Both the position numbers and the translations under genes were made by a program. This document shows, piece by piece, positions 33,831-44,945 of a stretch of DNA of 64,000 bases (within the stretch, counting starts at the first letter, position 1; the number at the start of each line of letters is the position of its first letter). The stretch spans positions 124,001-188,000 of the forward strand of contig JAHLMK010000028.1 of assembly GCA_019915135.1 (NCBI GenBank). Reading direction: 5' to 3'. The notes beneath the pieces were generated by a model that was given only the letters and a program-made list of their open reading frames with translations, made no database searches and was not told the origin of the DNA. Source of the DNA: Strobilurus pachycystidiatus. Lineage: Eukaryota > Basidiomycota > Agaricomycetes > Agaricales > Physalacriaceae.

Positions 33831-36075
33831 TTTGATACATGAAGATGCGTGGTAATACGACATCGACATCGACATCGACGTCGACAGTTGCACTGCGCGT
33901 CCCGTTGTTCAATCCTCCAGCACCGTTGTCCAAGGCCACCTAGTCCTCATCCTTGATTTCACCTGCTTCCTTGCTTGAGGTTACACGTGGAGATGGGACG
34001 AGTGAAAAGGCCAATGCTGCCCTCCACTTGGAGCGGCAGGGCTTACGCGCAGTGCGGCCATGCGAGGGGTAGTCGGTTTACAGTCGGGATCGTTGTGCAT
34101 CCATATCCTGCTTGGGGATGTAGTCAGTATGTCAATGGAATATTGGCGGCGCCGCGAGCGACGCCAACATCGATAGAAGACAGAAAAATGACAAAAGAAA
34201 ACGAATAAAAATGGGAGACCCGGCGCACCTAAAGCCTAGAGTCCCTGCTCCCGTGCTTGAAGCGTGCTCGCCGGCACGGCTGGGTAGCTTATCGTCTTGT
34301 CGTCAGGCAGAACGCTGCCCGACGTCCTCGATGTCATGCTGCTCACTTGACAAGGCTTACGCGGCATATCCGGGGTTTCCCTCCATAGCAACGGCTACGA
34401 GACGATGTGCGGGGAGTGTGCGTCGTCCTGGGCGTTGTTGTGGGGCTGATGGTGGTGGTGAGAGCGTAAGACAGCGAGTCCGAACGTTGTTCAGATTCAC
34501 GGTCCGTCTCGCCGGCGCCAAATCTGGCGAATGTCGACGACGACGACGGGCGAAGGAAGCACCGGTGGCGTTGGGAATTTTGCGTGTACCATTCTGTGGT
34601 ATGTAAAACGTGACCCACCAGGTCATTGTATCTTTGAGAGTGAAAGACCTCCCAAGTAGTGGTGTCCGTGTTGAATCAGCTTCATCGCTCGAACGATGGC
34701 ATGAATGAATTGTCATGGCCACCGGCTGGCCAGAATCCGGTTGATTGCAGCTAAGAAGGATGCGTAGTATATATTCCGAGCATTTTAGAGCAGGCCGGAT
34801 GGCGGCAACGAGCCGTAGAGCTCGTTGTCTCTGGAGGAGATGGTATACTTGCTATGCAAGGATGGTATACTTGCTATGCAAGCACCACCCCCGCCGTTCT
34901 AAGCAGTGTAACAGTATGGATTTATCGGGCCTCAAGCTTATCAGTATGCAATATATATTCCGACATTTAGTTGCGTACTCCGATACCTTCGTCGCCGTCC
35001 CGAGCGACATCGAACTCGTTCCGTTCACTATCCGGCAAACGCCGGATCGAGATCGAGAGCTTTGGCTCGTACTCGGTTGTCTTCTTACGACGATGGCACG
35101 TTCACGACGACGTGCCATCTAGCCCTAGACTCATGTCTGGGGCCTTCATTCTCTCTCTGGGGCCCTCCGCCTCGCCTCTGGACCACCGCCACCGTCTCCG
35201 CGGCTACCGACAGCCGTGGATGACGTTCGAGCTCATCTTGCGCATAAGCCGTCGCTGAGGACGCTGCATTCAAAGCGTGGGACGACGACGACGGGAAGCC
35301 TCCCAGACGCGACTTCCTGGGGCAGCCCAGGTACAGCGGCAGTGCAGGCAGGGTAGTGAGAGCGGACGGCGGAGGCGGAACGAGCGCAGAGGCGCAAGCG
35401 TGAGCATACGGCTGCACACCTGGTGCGTATCTTCATTCATATACAGTACTCACTATCCTTTCTATCTACAGTGCTGCCCTCGCGTTCCACCATGCTAGTT
35501 GTGGATGAACAGGATTACTGCAATCGGAGAGCGGGGGAGTGAGACTGGCCAAGACAGGGATTCCAGTGGCAAGACCTACCTACCTATATATATACTTGCT
35601 GACAGTTATGTATAATTCCCTCCTGTGTAACACCGAATGAATATTGATTGTTCTCTTCAATTCTGGTTTTGATTTTCATCGGCATAGTCTTAAGACAAGG
35701 TTATCAGGCAGACTCACTTTGAAACTCTATTCCCTCTCCAATCAAAGGACTCATATTAATGATAGATAGTATTGGTATTGGTAGTCGTACAGTAAATGTC
35801 CCATGTAATGAGATCATCCAGAACGTACGTAGAAACGGGAGTCGATGATAGCGCCAAGAATTATGGAGAAATCAAACGTCAGGATACAGTGTGCAAATTC
35901 TAAGATACTCATAACAATCATGGTCCGTTCATTATATGTTGTTGCATATTGAGCAGTCGAGGGAGACAGCGGTGCGAAGAATGGCAGCTAAGGGAGTGAT
36001 TTAAGTCATCGTTTTTGGTGAAAGAGGCGACGTACGAATGGAGGATAAACCTCAAGTTGTGGATAGGTGTTCGCG
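33831..36075. other. No confidently supported gene; low-complexity and AT-rich sequence
   Basis: 34839-34882 holds two exact copies of a 22-bp unit (GATGGTATACTTGCTATGCA plus AG). Regions 34400-34560 and 35040-35440 have CGACGAC-rich or Pro/Ala-rich open frames on both strands with no family signature. 35560-36050 is AT-rich and intergenic in character. A hexamer run tatatatat sits near 35586. Confidence 0.5.
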
Positions 36076-39000
36076 TCACTTCTTTTGTTTGATGGAGTAA
36101 ACAGACGCGCGAATTTGTTTCGATGGACGCAGCCAGACTGGAGACCAGTTATTCGACAGTGGAGTCAGAGCAACGAGCAAACGAAGAGTGAGCATGAACA
36201 GCAAGAAGTGCCCAATGATGAGATCCGAGCTCCATAACGATAGCTCAACGATCTTGACGATATACTCTCTGGCCGGGTTGCGACATGACATGGGCACCGA
36301 GGCCACGTCCGTACCACCGCCGCCCAGTCAACCAGGCACGGATCGTTTCATCGTGCTTGAATCCACGGGACAGGAAGACCGAGATAAGAATGTTGTACAC
36401 CGCACGCTGGATTGCAACGACAACAATGAGACCAAGAACCGCATGTGAGACGTCCCAACGCTCCAAGAACCCCTGAAAGGAATTGCGATTAGAATTGCAT
36501 GGTGTAAGGCACCGGCCGACGTACCAAAAACTCGAAGAAGTCAATCATTCCGAATGGGCAATGAAAGCCATGAGGGACCCAAAGTGCGGGCATGGGGCCC
36601 ATGAAGATGCTGAAGATGTGAACAACACAAGGAGTACCGCTGCGTTTCATACGATGGGTCCGAGTGAGATAACGGCGATACGGACAAGGGGACTCGGCGG
36701 AGTGACACCGTCAACCTTGAAAGACTTGACGAACATGTACGCAATGACAAAGAGGATGGCCATCACAACAGGGAAGAAAACCTCAGAGAAAAGCACGGCG
36801 TGCCAGGTTGCGCGAGGAACGTCGCCAGAAATTTCTCCGAAGGATGGCCAAGTTTCTTCTTTTCGTAGCCTCTAATCATGGTCCTTGAGAGAGGGCAGTA
36901 GCCTATCCAGGAATTAATATGTGAGCGAGAGTTTCCGCGACACATCCAATTCCCTGTAATGAATCAGAGGATGACCAGGAGTTTCAGCCGCCAAGTCTCT
37001 CACCTGTAGTCGACGAGAAAGTCCGAGAAAGCAAACTGATGGGGGTTGAATACGAAGGGTGCGATACACAAGGCGACGATAGATATCCAGAAGTAGATCA
37101 GATAAGGCGTCCACAGTGTCAAAGTGACGTAGAGAAGCATGAGTAGAGTGCGCATGCCCAGGTAGATGCTGGGCTGGGTCCTGCGAAACGAGAGTAGAGG
37201 ATGTTGAACGAAATCCGAGTGGTAGCGAAACCACGACCAGTGGCGATGTAACGGGCGCCACCGAACGTCAGATTGCTCAGGATAAAAAGTGGGTGAAAAA
37301 GATTTCGAAGACCGGAGAGAGAGAACCAAACTGCTTGGACAATCTGACGATTGTCTTCCATGTGCCACGTTTGACAAGTTCCATCACGACTGAGCATCAC
37401 AAGAAGGGTATACTCAAAAAAGGGCTCACCTTGTAAGAAAAGAGGCAGGAAGGCGATCATGAAAAAGAAGATACTGAGGATGCAATGATGAATCCACTCG
37501 AAGACGGGACTCAGATTGTAGCAACCAGCTTGACCAGAAATGAACGTCCCATCGTTGGTGTGTTTACAGATGGGCACGCTCGAGTTCATGCGGGCGCCGA
37601 CAATGGCTACGGGAGTTCGCTTGGAATCCTTGTGACCCATTGTGCGTATGGACTCTGATTGGTGGGGTTCAGCTCTGACTCGGCAAGACTCTTACGGCTC
37701 TTGAGACACTCCTCGAGGTAGGGGTCCTGGTTGGCGTCGATTAGCTGCAGGTACTCGCCGCGATAGAAGATGATGGCATGGTTTTGGTTGTCCGACTTGC
37801 CGTCACCCAAGATAGGGTTCCTGGCAACTCGATGCGGTATTTCGGTTTGCGACGACCAGAATCGGCAAATTCGCTGTGTCCATCGATGAGGGCAGAGAAT
37901 ATCCGAGGGTCACCGCCTTCCTTGCGAGCGGGCTCTTCCTCTAGATATGCAATCTGCAAATCGGGGTACGCGCGCAACAAGAACTCGGCGTTCTCCTGCT
38001 CCTCCTTGTTGAACTTGGAGTAGCGCTGCATCGAAACGACAAACTTGAACTTCCTACGCGCCATGAGCTCAAGTTCGCGTTCGAGCTTGTCGATGTTGCC
38101 GCCGAAGAGCTGCACAAGCTCGGGATTCTCAACGCGGGAGAGTAGCTTGATGGCCTTCGAGTAGTTCATCATGCCAGAAACCGTGCGATAGAGCGTCTGC
38201 GCGGGAAGGGGAGCCCAGATACGTGTGCGGAGGGTAAATTCGGGAGCAGCGCTCTTGAAACCAATGGAGTAGAAGGGGAGGTCGTCCGTTTTTTGCTGCT
38301 TCTCGTCACCACCGAAACAGCGGACTCCTCCGCAAGGATTTTGGTATCTTTGACGAAGTTGTCCCACTCGATGGGGTGAAGCTGCTTCAAGTACTCCAGC
38401 AGAGTGCTCGCGTGTTCTTGTCTTCCTCACGAATAATTTCACGGAGTGAAAGTAGAATCTGACGATAATTAGTCGACCCTCGTAGACTGAATAGTTTATT
38501 CGTACCTTTTCGCTGTAGTGCGGCGTTAAGACCGTGAAAGTCGGCATGGCGTCAACCGGCAGAGGAGGTGGCATAGCGGTGGTAAGCGATTGTGCAAAGA
38601 AGGAGATTCGCCTCTCTGCTTCACTACCCGGTGGGAAGAACTCCCCGCGAAATCCCTTGTCGTCTTGGGAAATGAAGAACGGCGGTGCCCTAGACGTGTG
38701 AGGTGGGAAGTATTGTTCCAGGTGGTATGGATGTAGGAGAATTCCACGAGGGTAGCGAGAATCATGATGACGGTGGCAACGGCACCTCCGAGAGCGGTAG
38801 CACTGGCACCTCCGAGAGCGGTAGCACTCCAAGCCAAAAAAGTCAATTCTTTATCGTCGATCTGGTAAACGGTGGGGGAATTGTATGCCGTGTAGAAATA
38901 GTAGATGGAGTTGTGAATGACCCAGATGCGGTTGAAGTTGACCAGCAGATGACCAAAGGAACGACGTTCGAAGTAAGTCTTACCCTCCTCACAAACTTCC

Positions 39001-39660
39001 CATCCACGACTTCGTCGCCCTGGTCACGGATGAAACGATACAACGACACGAAGGTACAGTCCCTCGGGAACCGGCTCCAACCTATTCTGGCGAGCGATAA
39101 TAGTCGTCTGCGCACTTGGAGATGAAGCAGAGACATTCCGGTACGAATCGAACCTCTGCCGCCTCTCCCCAAAGAAGGAGGTACAAGGCAATTTGCCGCA
39201 GTCGGTCATACTGGCTCATGTTTATCGCCTGACGCCAACGCTCGATGACAGTGTTGAGCGACTTTTCATGCGTGGGGCGTTTACCGGAGTGAGGCCGGGG
39301 TTTTGGACCTGACCGACAGCGTCATCGAGATCGAGCTGGGCGGCAAAATACCATTTCCGATAGTTGTATCATATATGGCCGCTAATATAGTCGGCCTGAA
39401 GGGTCAAGAGCGCTTGGTTTGGAGCCATCCGGGATGCTCGGCTGTCAAGCAGTTGCATGAGGAAATCGAACTGTAATGCACACGGGCAAGTCAAGCGAGC
39501 GTGGGCGACGCACCATATTGCGCATTGAATCCCTCTGAAACCCGAATTTCCGGGTTAGGTCGAGGCAGATGTCCTCGATTTCTTCCTTGGAGAGGGGAAT
39601 GTTGCGCTCAGTCGTCCAGGCCGCCTGCCGAAGCGCCATAATCGACAAAGGTAGGTTGAA
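36076..39660 (-). pseudogene. FKS1: 1,3-beta-glucan synthase catalytic subunit (FKS/GSC1, GT48), intron-containing pseudogene with large deletions
   Basis: N-terminal landmarks: [20 protein letters not shown] and [11 protein letters not shown] (39620-39530), [17 protein letters not shown] (39440-39380), RKWYFAAQLDLDDAVGQVQN (39365-39305), EPVPEGLYLR (39070) and PLYRFIRDQG (39035). [18 protein letters not shown] (38760-38700) is joined directly to [18 protein letters not shown] (38690), with the first transmembrane block deleted. The central part follows: [20 protein letters not shown] (38285), [40 protein letters not shown] and [19 protein letters not shown] (37760). It jumps near 37620 from PVAIVGAR to the late transmembrane part ([34 protein letters not shown], ending KQIRASVYSIKQKK at 36080). 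The intervening glycosyltransferase core is lost, and frames shift repeatedly. Confidence 0.95.
38781..38828. repeat. 24-bp tandem duplication inside the FKS remnant
   Basis: GGCACCTCCGAGAGCGGTAG plus CACT is present twice back to back (38781-38804, 38805-38828). On the minus strand this duplicates the SATALGGA segment. Confidence 0.9.
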
Positions 39661-40012
39661 AGAGAACGGTTAGGTCAAAGGCAGACAGCGTACCACCGCC
39701 CGGAAGCCGCCTCTTGAGCCGCCGCGATTCATTTGATGAAAGAAGGAGATTCGAGTCGAAATTGTCGATGCGCTGAGTGTGGAAAAGGGATGGACTCAGC
39801 CTTCGGACTGATCTCAAATTACCTATGCACATGATGCACTACTCCGTAGGTCCACACGATCCGAAATCCAAAAAAGTTTCTCGCCGCTTGCGCAATTAGA
39901 GCTAAGACAATCAGATACAGCGAGTGAGAAGCCAAGGCAGTGACCTAAGACCTTGTGCACTGCAAGTATGATCTAAAAAATTAGTAAAAATTGACCACTT
40001 CGAGTCAAACAG
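39661..40012. other. 5' flank of the FKS remnant; no gene recognised
   Basis: Minus-strand frame 39608-39832 extends the FKS N-terminus only weakly. The rest is AT-rich and empty. Confidence 0.4.
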
Positions 40013-40084
40013 ATCACAAGCCGGGAATCGAACCCAGAGCCCGCATGGAAAAGCGACGCTGTGTCACCACTAAACTACTGGGTC
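40013..40084 (-). tRNA. tRNA-like sequence, probably a degraded tRNA gene
   Basis: The minus strand carries an A-box-like TAGTTTAGTGG, then about 40 nt later a perfect B box GGTTCGATTCC with a five-pair T stem (CTGGG/CCCGG). The anticodon region TTTTCCAT would fit TCC (Gly) only with a distorted loop. The acceptor stem pairs poorly (GACCCAG against CTTGTGA, about three of seven pairs). This suggests a tRNA relic or a tRNA-derived repeat more than a working gene. Confidence 0.35.
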
Positions 40085-40261
40085 AAAAGCGACAGCAATG
40101 AGCACAACCGAGTCCCTCCGTAGGACGAGTAGTTGTACCTACTTGCGCATGCCTAACGATATGTCTGTTTTATAGCAACTTTGTGAGAATGCATATCATA
40201 GTGTGACATGTATATACTATGAATAACCATGAATAGCAATCAAAGAGGATACTGAGCCATA

Positions 40262-42036
40262 ATACTTCCCTGTAAGTGAGATTGACAAGATGCAATGGAC
40301 CCTATCTGGGCATAGTCTGATGCAGATAGCCCCAGCAACGGAGCCATAGTTGATCAGATACAGATTTGCCAAATTGTGCATTTATCACCCAACCTATTGA
40401 CAGGTGATACTTGCTTATTAGTGAGCTTGACAAGATGCAATGAGCCGTATCTGAGCATAGTCTGATGCAGATAGCCTGTGCATGGCCCAGCAACGAAGCT
40501 ATAGTTGATCAGACTCAAATTTGCCAAATTGTAATTCACCCAACCTATTGGCAGGTGATACTCGCTTATTAGTGAGCTTGACAAGATGCAATGGGCCGTA
40601 TCTGAGCATAGTCTGATGCAGATAGCCTGTGCATGGCCCAGCAACGGAGCTATAGTTGATCAGACTCAAATTTGCCAAATTGTAATTCACCCAACCTATT
40701 GGCAGGTGATACTCGCTTATCAGTGAGCTTGACAAGATGCAATGGGCCGTATCTGAGCATAGTCTGATACAGATAGCCTGTGCATGGCCCAGCAACGGAG
40801 CTATAGTTGATCAGACTCAAATTTGCCAAATTGTAATTCACCCAACCTATTGGCAGGTGATACTCGCTTATTAGTGAGCTTGACAAGATGCAATGAGCCG
40901 TATCTGAGCATAGTCTGATGCAGATAGCCTGTGCATGGCCCAGCAACGAAGCTATAGTTGATCAGACTCAAATTTGCCAAATTGTAATTCACCCAACCTA
41001 TTGGCAGGTGATACTCGCTTATCAGTGAGCTTGACAAGATGCAATGGGCCGTATCTGAGCATAGTCTGATGCAGATAGCCTGTGCATGGCCCAGCAACGG
41101 AGCTATAGTTGATCAGACTCAAATTTGCCAAATTGTAATTCACCCAACCTATTGGCAGGTGATACTCGCTTATTAGTGAGCTTGACAAGATGCAATGGGC
41201 CGTATCTGAGCATAGTCTGATGCAGATAGCCTGTGCATGGCCCAGCAACGGAGCTATAGTTGATCAGACTCAAATTTGCCAAATTGTAATTCACCCAACC
41301 TATTGGCAGGTGATACTCGCTTATCAGTGAGCTTGACAAGATGCAATGGGCCGTATCTGAGCATAGTCTGATGCAGATAGCCTGTGCATGGCCCAGCAAC
41401 GGAGCTATAGTTGATCAGACTCAAATTTGCCAAATTGTAATTCACCCAACCTATTGGCAGGTGATACTCGCTTATTAGTGAGCTTGACAAGATGCAATGG
41501 GCCGTATCTGAGCATAGTCTGATGCAGATAGCCTGTGCATGGCCCAGCAACGAAGCTATAGTTGATCAGACTCAAATTTGCCAAATTGTAATTCACCCAA
41601 CCTATTGGCAGGTGATACTCGCTTATCAGTGAGCTTGACAAGATGCAATGGGCCGTATCTGAGCATAGTCTGATGCAGATAGCCTGTGCATGGCCCAGCA
41701 ACGGAGCTATAGTTGATCAGACTCAAATTTGCCAAATTGTAATTCACCCAACCTATTGGCAGGTGATACTCGCTTATTAGTGAGCTTGACAAGATGCAAT
41801 GGGCCGTATCTGAGCATAGTCTGATGCAGATAGCCTGTGCATGGCCCAGCAACGGAGCTATAGTTGATCAGACTCAAATTTGCCAAATTGTAATTCACCC
41901 AACCTATTGGCAGGTGATACTCGCTTATCAGTGAGCTTGACAAGATGCAATGGGCCGTATCTGAGCATAGTCTGATACAGATAGCCTGTGCATGGCCCAG
42001 CAACGGAGCTATAGTTGATCAGACTCAAATTTGCCA
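40262..42036. repeat. Satellite array: 151-bp unit, about 11.7 copies, with a 302-bp higher-order period
   Basis: Landmarks such as GACAAGATGCAATG, CTGATGCAGATAGCCTG and CACCCAACCTATTGGCAGG recur every 151 bp from about 40280 to 42035. Units are nearly identical from 40560 on; the first unit and a half is diverged. A diagnostic site alternates TTATTAG / TTATCAG from unit to unit (near 40567, 40718, 40869, 41020 ... 41924), so the real repeating block is a dimer of 302 bp. Each unit leaves a 98-residue open frame on the minus strand, a by-product of 151-bp periodicity and not a gene. The array ends abruptly at about 42037. Confidence 0.97.
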
Positions 42037-44279
42037 AACAGTCAAATAGAAATCTTTGTAAACAAATTAACATACAGTTGTAAGCTACTCAGAAGTGCTT
42101 AATCTTAAGCCAGGATGATTACTAGCTATGATGGATAGATTCAAAATGGCAGAATGTGTCAATAAAATCCTCATCTATCAATTGACTAGAGATTTGACAT
42201 ATCCTATTTACCTGATAGACTAGCTTTTTTGACAAAAAAGGTAATTATCGGCTGGAGTGTATTGTACCTGCAGAATATCGAGGGAATAGGGAACGGCATG
42301 ATCGCGTTGAGGCTTGTCTTCGGTATCTAGGGCGTATTGTGGCTGAGGAAGGTGATTGTGGCAGGCATTGAGGACATCTCTGCCGAGTTGGTGCTTTGAG
42401 TGTACGGGGTGGGCGAGCGTGATAGACTAAAGAATTAGGGACATGGCAGGTACTACGTGAGAGGAGGTTGTAACGTTGTTTGATGTTTGTTCCCCATCGC
42501 CGCCAGCGACAACGGCGCGGCTTACCGGCAACCGGTAGACGTTGGTCTCTCGTTACTGATTCTTGATTCCAGTCTCGGACGTATACCAGCAGCCACGACA
42601 GGGGAAGTAAAAGTCGGTAGGTTCTTATGGATAGTGATTGGAAGGGATAGTTAGAATTACAAAGTTTCGTCCGTAGCATACTAGTCCGAATCTCCCCCCT
42701 CCTCATACTCGGATGCACTACTAGTGAGGTCGATAGTCGGAATATACTCACAACCTAGCAGTATTGGTAAGATGGGATAATAATCGTATTGAGGAACAGG
42801 TGGCAAGAAGTCCATCAGGCGTGGAAGAGCTGGCTTAACGATGGGCGTAGGAACGGTCAAAGTCAGCTTCGAAGAACCGGACGTTCTCAAACCTGACCAT
42901 TTAACCCAAAGGAGGTTTAACCCAAAGGAGGTTTAAATCAACCTGAACCCGGTGAAGATAGAGATCCGAAGTGATGGAAGCTGTATCACGGACGCGACCC
43001 AGCACACGCGTAAACGCTGGGAAGCCGCAAGGCTCTGGAAGCTGTAAACTCTTGAATTGGAGTCCACATTATTAGGAGTACTACAAACCTTGTGTCGCAT
43101 TAGCGCCTGCTTGAGTATACCTGGCACAAGTATTTTGAGCAATGAATCAGCGCGTTCACTACGCGAGCCTTGGAAGTAAAAAGTGTAAAGCTGCTGAAGA
43201 CCATTGATATCAATGACAGAGATGGACCAGTCCTGATCGTGAACGTCAGAGATCGCAGAGTATCCGATTGTTCGATATGCTGGAAAGGAGGTAGGAATTC
43301 TCGCAGCCACGTGTGGGTAACGCTGAGGCAACTGTCGACTCTCGTTGGTCTCCAGCTCATGGCGCAAACGTAGGCGCCAATCAACAGCGAAGCCCTTGAA
43401 TTTCGAGAGAGGAAGTGTCTGATAAGCTTAAATTAACTCATCCCCGAGTCCCGTACGACCGAGTCCCAGTGCAACGGTGCAATCACAGCCCGGAAGGCCC
43501 TTGGTGGTGCTTTTCGATGAGACCTGGCTGAAATCGTATGGCATGAAGGTAACACCTCACCTTGTTGTAGTCTCCACCAAGAGCTAAGGCCATCAAAATA
43601 AGACCGTTGAGAGTAAGGTCATTATCTCTGGTGGCATGTGCGCGCGAGTAAAAATGAAAGGCAGGGGCTTCTGCCTTTATATCAAGGCTAGACATGGAAT
43701 CAAGTTCTGCAGAACGACGGAGATAAGTCTGCTCACTTGTAAGCTACAGAACGCCTTCGAAAATGCAAATTTCTGTGAAGGATACGAGCGGCGCCCATGT
43801 ATCTGAGGTCTAGTCTCCTGAATAAGAGCATATAGGCTGGCTTGCAATATTGACGTACTGAGTACATGTGGGTGACTGGCGAAAAAGTGGGAAGAGGTGA
43901 GATAGTCGGTGGAAGAGGAGAGGTGAGACATCGCTAGAGCATACTCCCCAGACACATGCCAAGATCGGGCAGTGTCACTGCCCAGCCCGCCTGCGCAGAT
44001 AAGAAACTGGACAACTGGAGCGCGATGAACGTATAACCATCTCAGTAGCTGGGAACATAAGTTGTGTCAATGGAGGGACCCAAGTTTACCGTCGACAGTC
44101 GCCAGCCAAGGCTCTTTCTGATGAGAAGGTCGACCTCCTACTTCTAGCCTTGCGCCCCCCGTCTTTCACAAACTGGAGAACATCACTACTAGGGAGTTCC
44201 CGGACATGTGGAACCTCGCTCCCAAATTCATAACTCAATCTTTTCCGCGCGTCCTGCTTGATTTTGAGAGTAGAGTTAA
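42037..44279 (-). other. Unassigned minus-strand coding-like fragments
   Basis: 42245-42751, 42681-42890 (with PTIDLTSSASEYEEGGDSD), 42933-43367 (LLKILVPGILKQALMRHKV) and 43483-43695 (a TPR-like FYSRAHATRDNDLTLNGL stretch) look like pieces of one or more multi-exon proteins in the same orientation. Frames shift between them and no family can be named. They may be another degraded housekeeping gene, like their neighbours. 44086-44280 has no clear signal. Confidence 0.3.
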
Positions 44280-44945
44280 TAAACGCGGTACAAACCATAC
44301 CTGCACTGAATACCGGTGGTGAATAGGTAGTTGCCGGAAATCTGCAGGCCCTGTATGCCGCTGGGATGGGCGCGAATGCTTGTGTTAGTGCCCCAGCGCG
44401 TAACGACTGTCCGCAGATTGTGATTGCGCAGATAGCCATCAGTACCAGCGGATACAAAGCTCGAATGTGAAAGCTCCTGGTATGTGTTCAAAGACAGCAT
44501 CTAGCATGGCACCTGTTCCCGTCATCGGACTCACCAGCAGAAATTGGCGGTCGATGATAGAGGCACCAAGGACGTTGGAGGACGTCGTAGTCGACGTGAA
44601 GTCATTACGCTTAGATCGTCCGACCTGTTGCTTGTCCTTCACCGAACGTTTCATTGTGGCAGTACGTTTCTGCTCACAGATGGGGCCACTTATTCATGCC
44701 TCTTTTGCCCCACGATCCAAATTCCATTCCGCGACTGCATCCAGCGCGCACGTAGTGCTTTCCTGCGTTTCCTGCGACGAGCTTGGACACGGGCAAATCG
44801 CCGACACGGAAAGCGACGCTGCGTAATCATAATCCCTGGCGTCCGACGTGAATGCCGCAACGTTGCCGCTATCGGACCTCGCCCAAACGATGTCGGAGAC
44901 CGGGTCAAAACATAGAGCAGACACTGGGACCGGTAGCGACGTTGA
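44280..44945 (-). pseudogene. PAN2: PAN2 (poly(A) ribonuclease subunit), N-terminal WD40 fragment, pseudogene
   Basis: The fragment begins PVSALCFDPVSDIVWARSDS (44930) and SGNVAAF, typical of the PAN2 N-terminus. It continues WNLDRGAKEA-stop (44700), NVLGASIIDRQFLLVSPMTG (44560), AVFEHIPGAFT (44500), SFVSAGTDGYLRNHNLRTVV (44440) and SIRAHPSGIQGLQISGNYLF (44370). These are WD-repeat strands in PAN2 order. Frameshifts and stops occur within 650 bp. The linker, pseudo-protease (UCH) and DEDD exonuclease domains are absent. PAN2 with PAN3 trims mRNA poly(A) tails in the cytoplasm. Upstream it abuts the LRR remnant without a gap, same strand. Confidence 0.75.

Noticed and set aside
40302..42073. 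A dozen overlapping 98-residue open frames on the minus strand
   Set aside because: They repeat every 151 bp and are produced by the satellite unit; no start context, splicing or independent codon signal.
42037..44279. EST1/SMG7-like protein remnant
   Set aside because: A TPR-like stretch and LVPGILKQAL hinted at it, but the frames are too broken and the match too vague to name.
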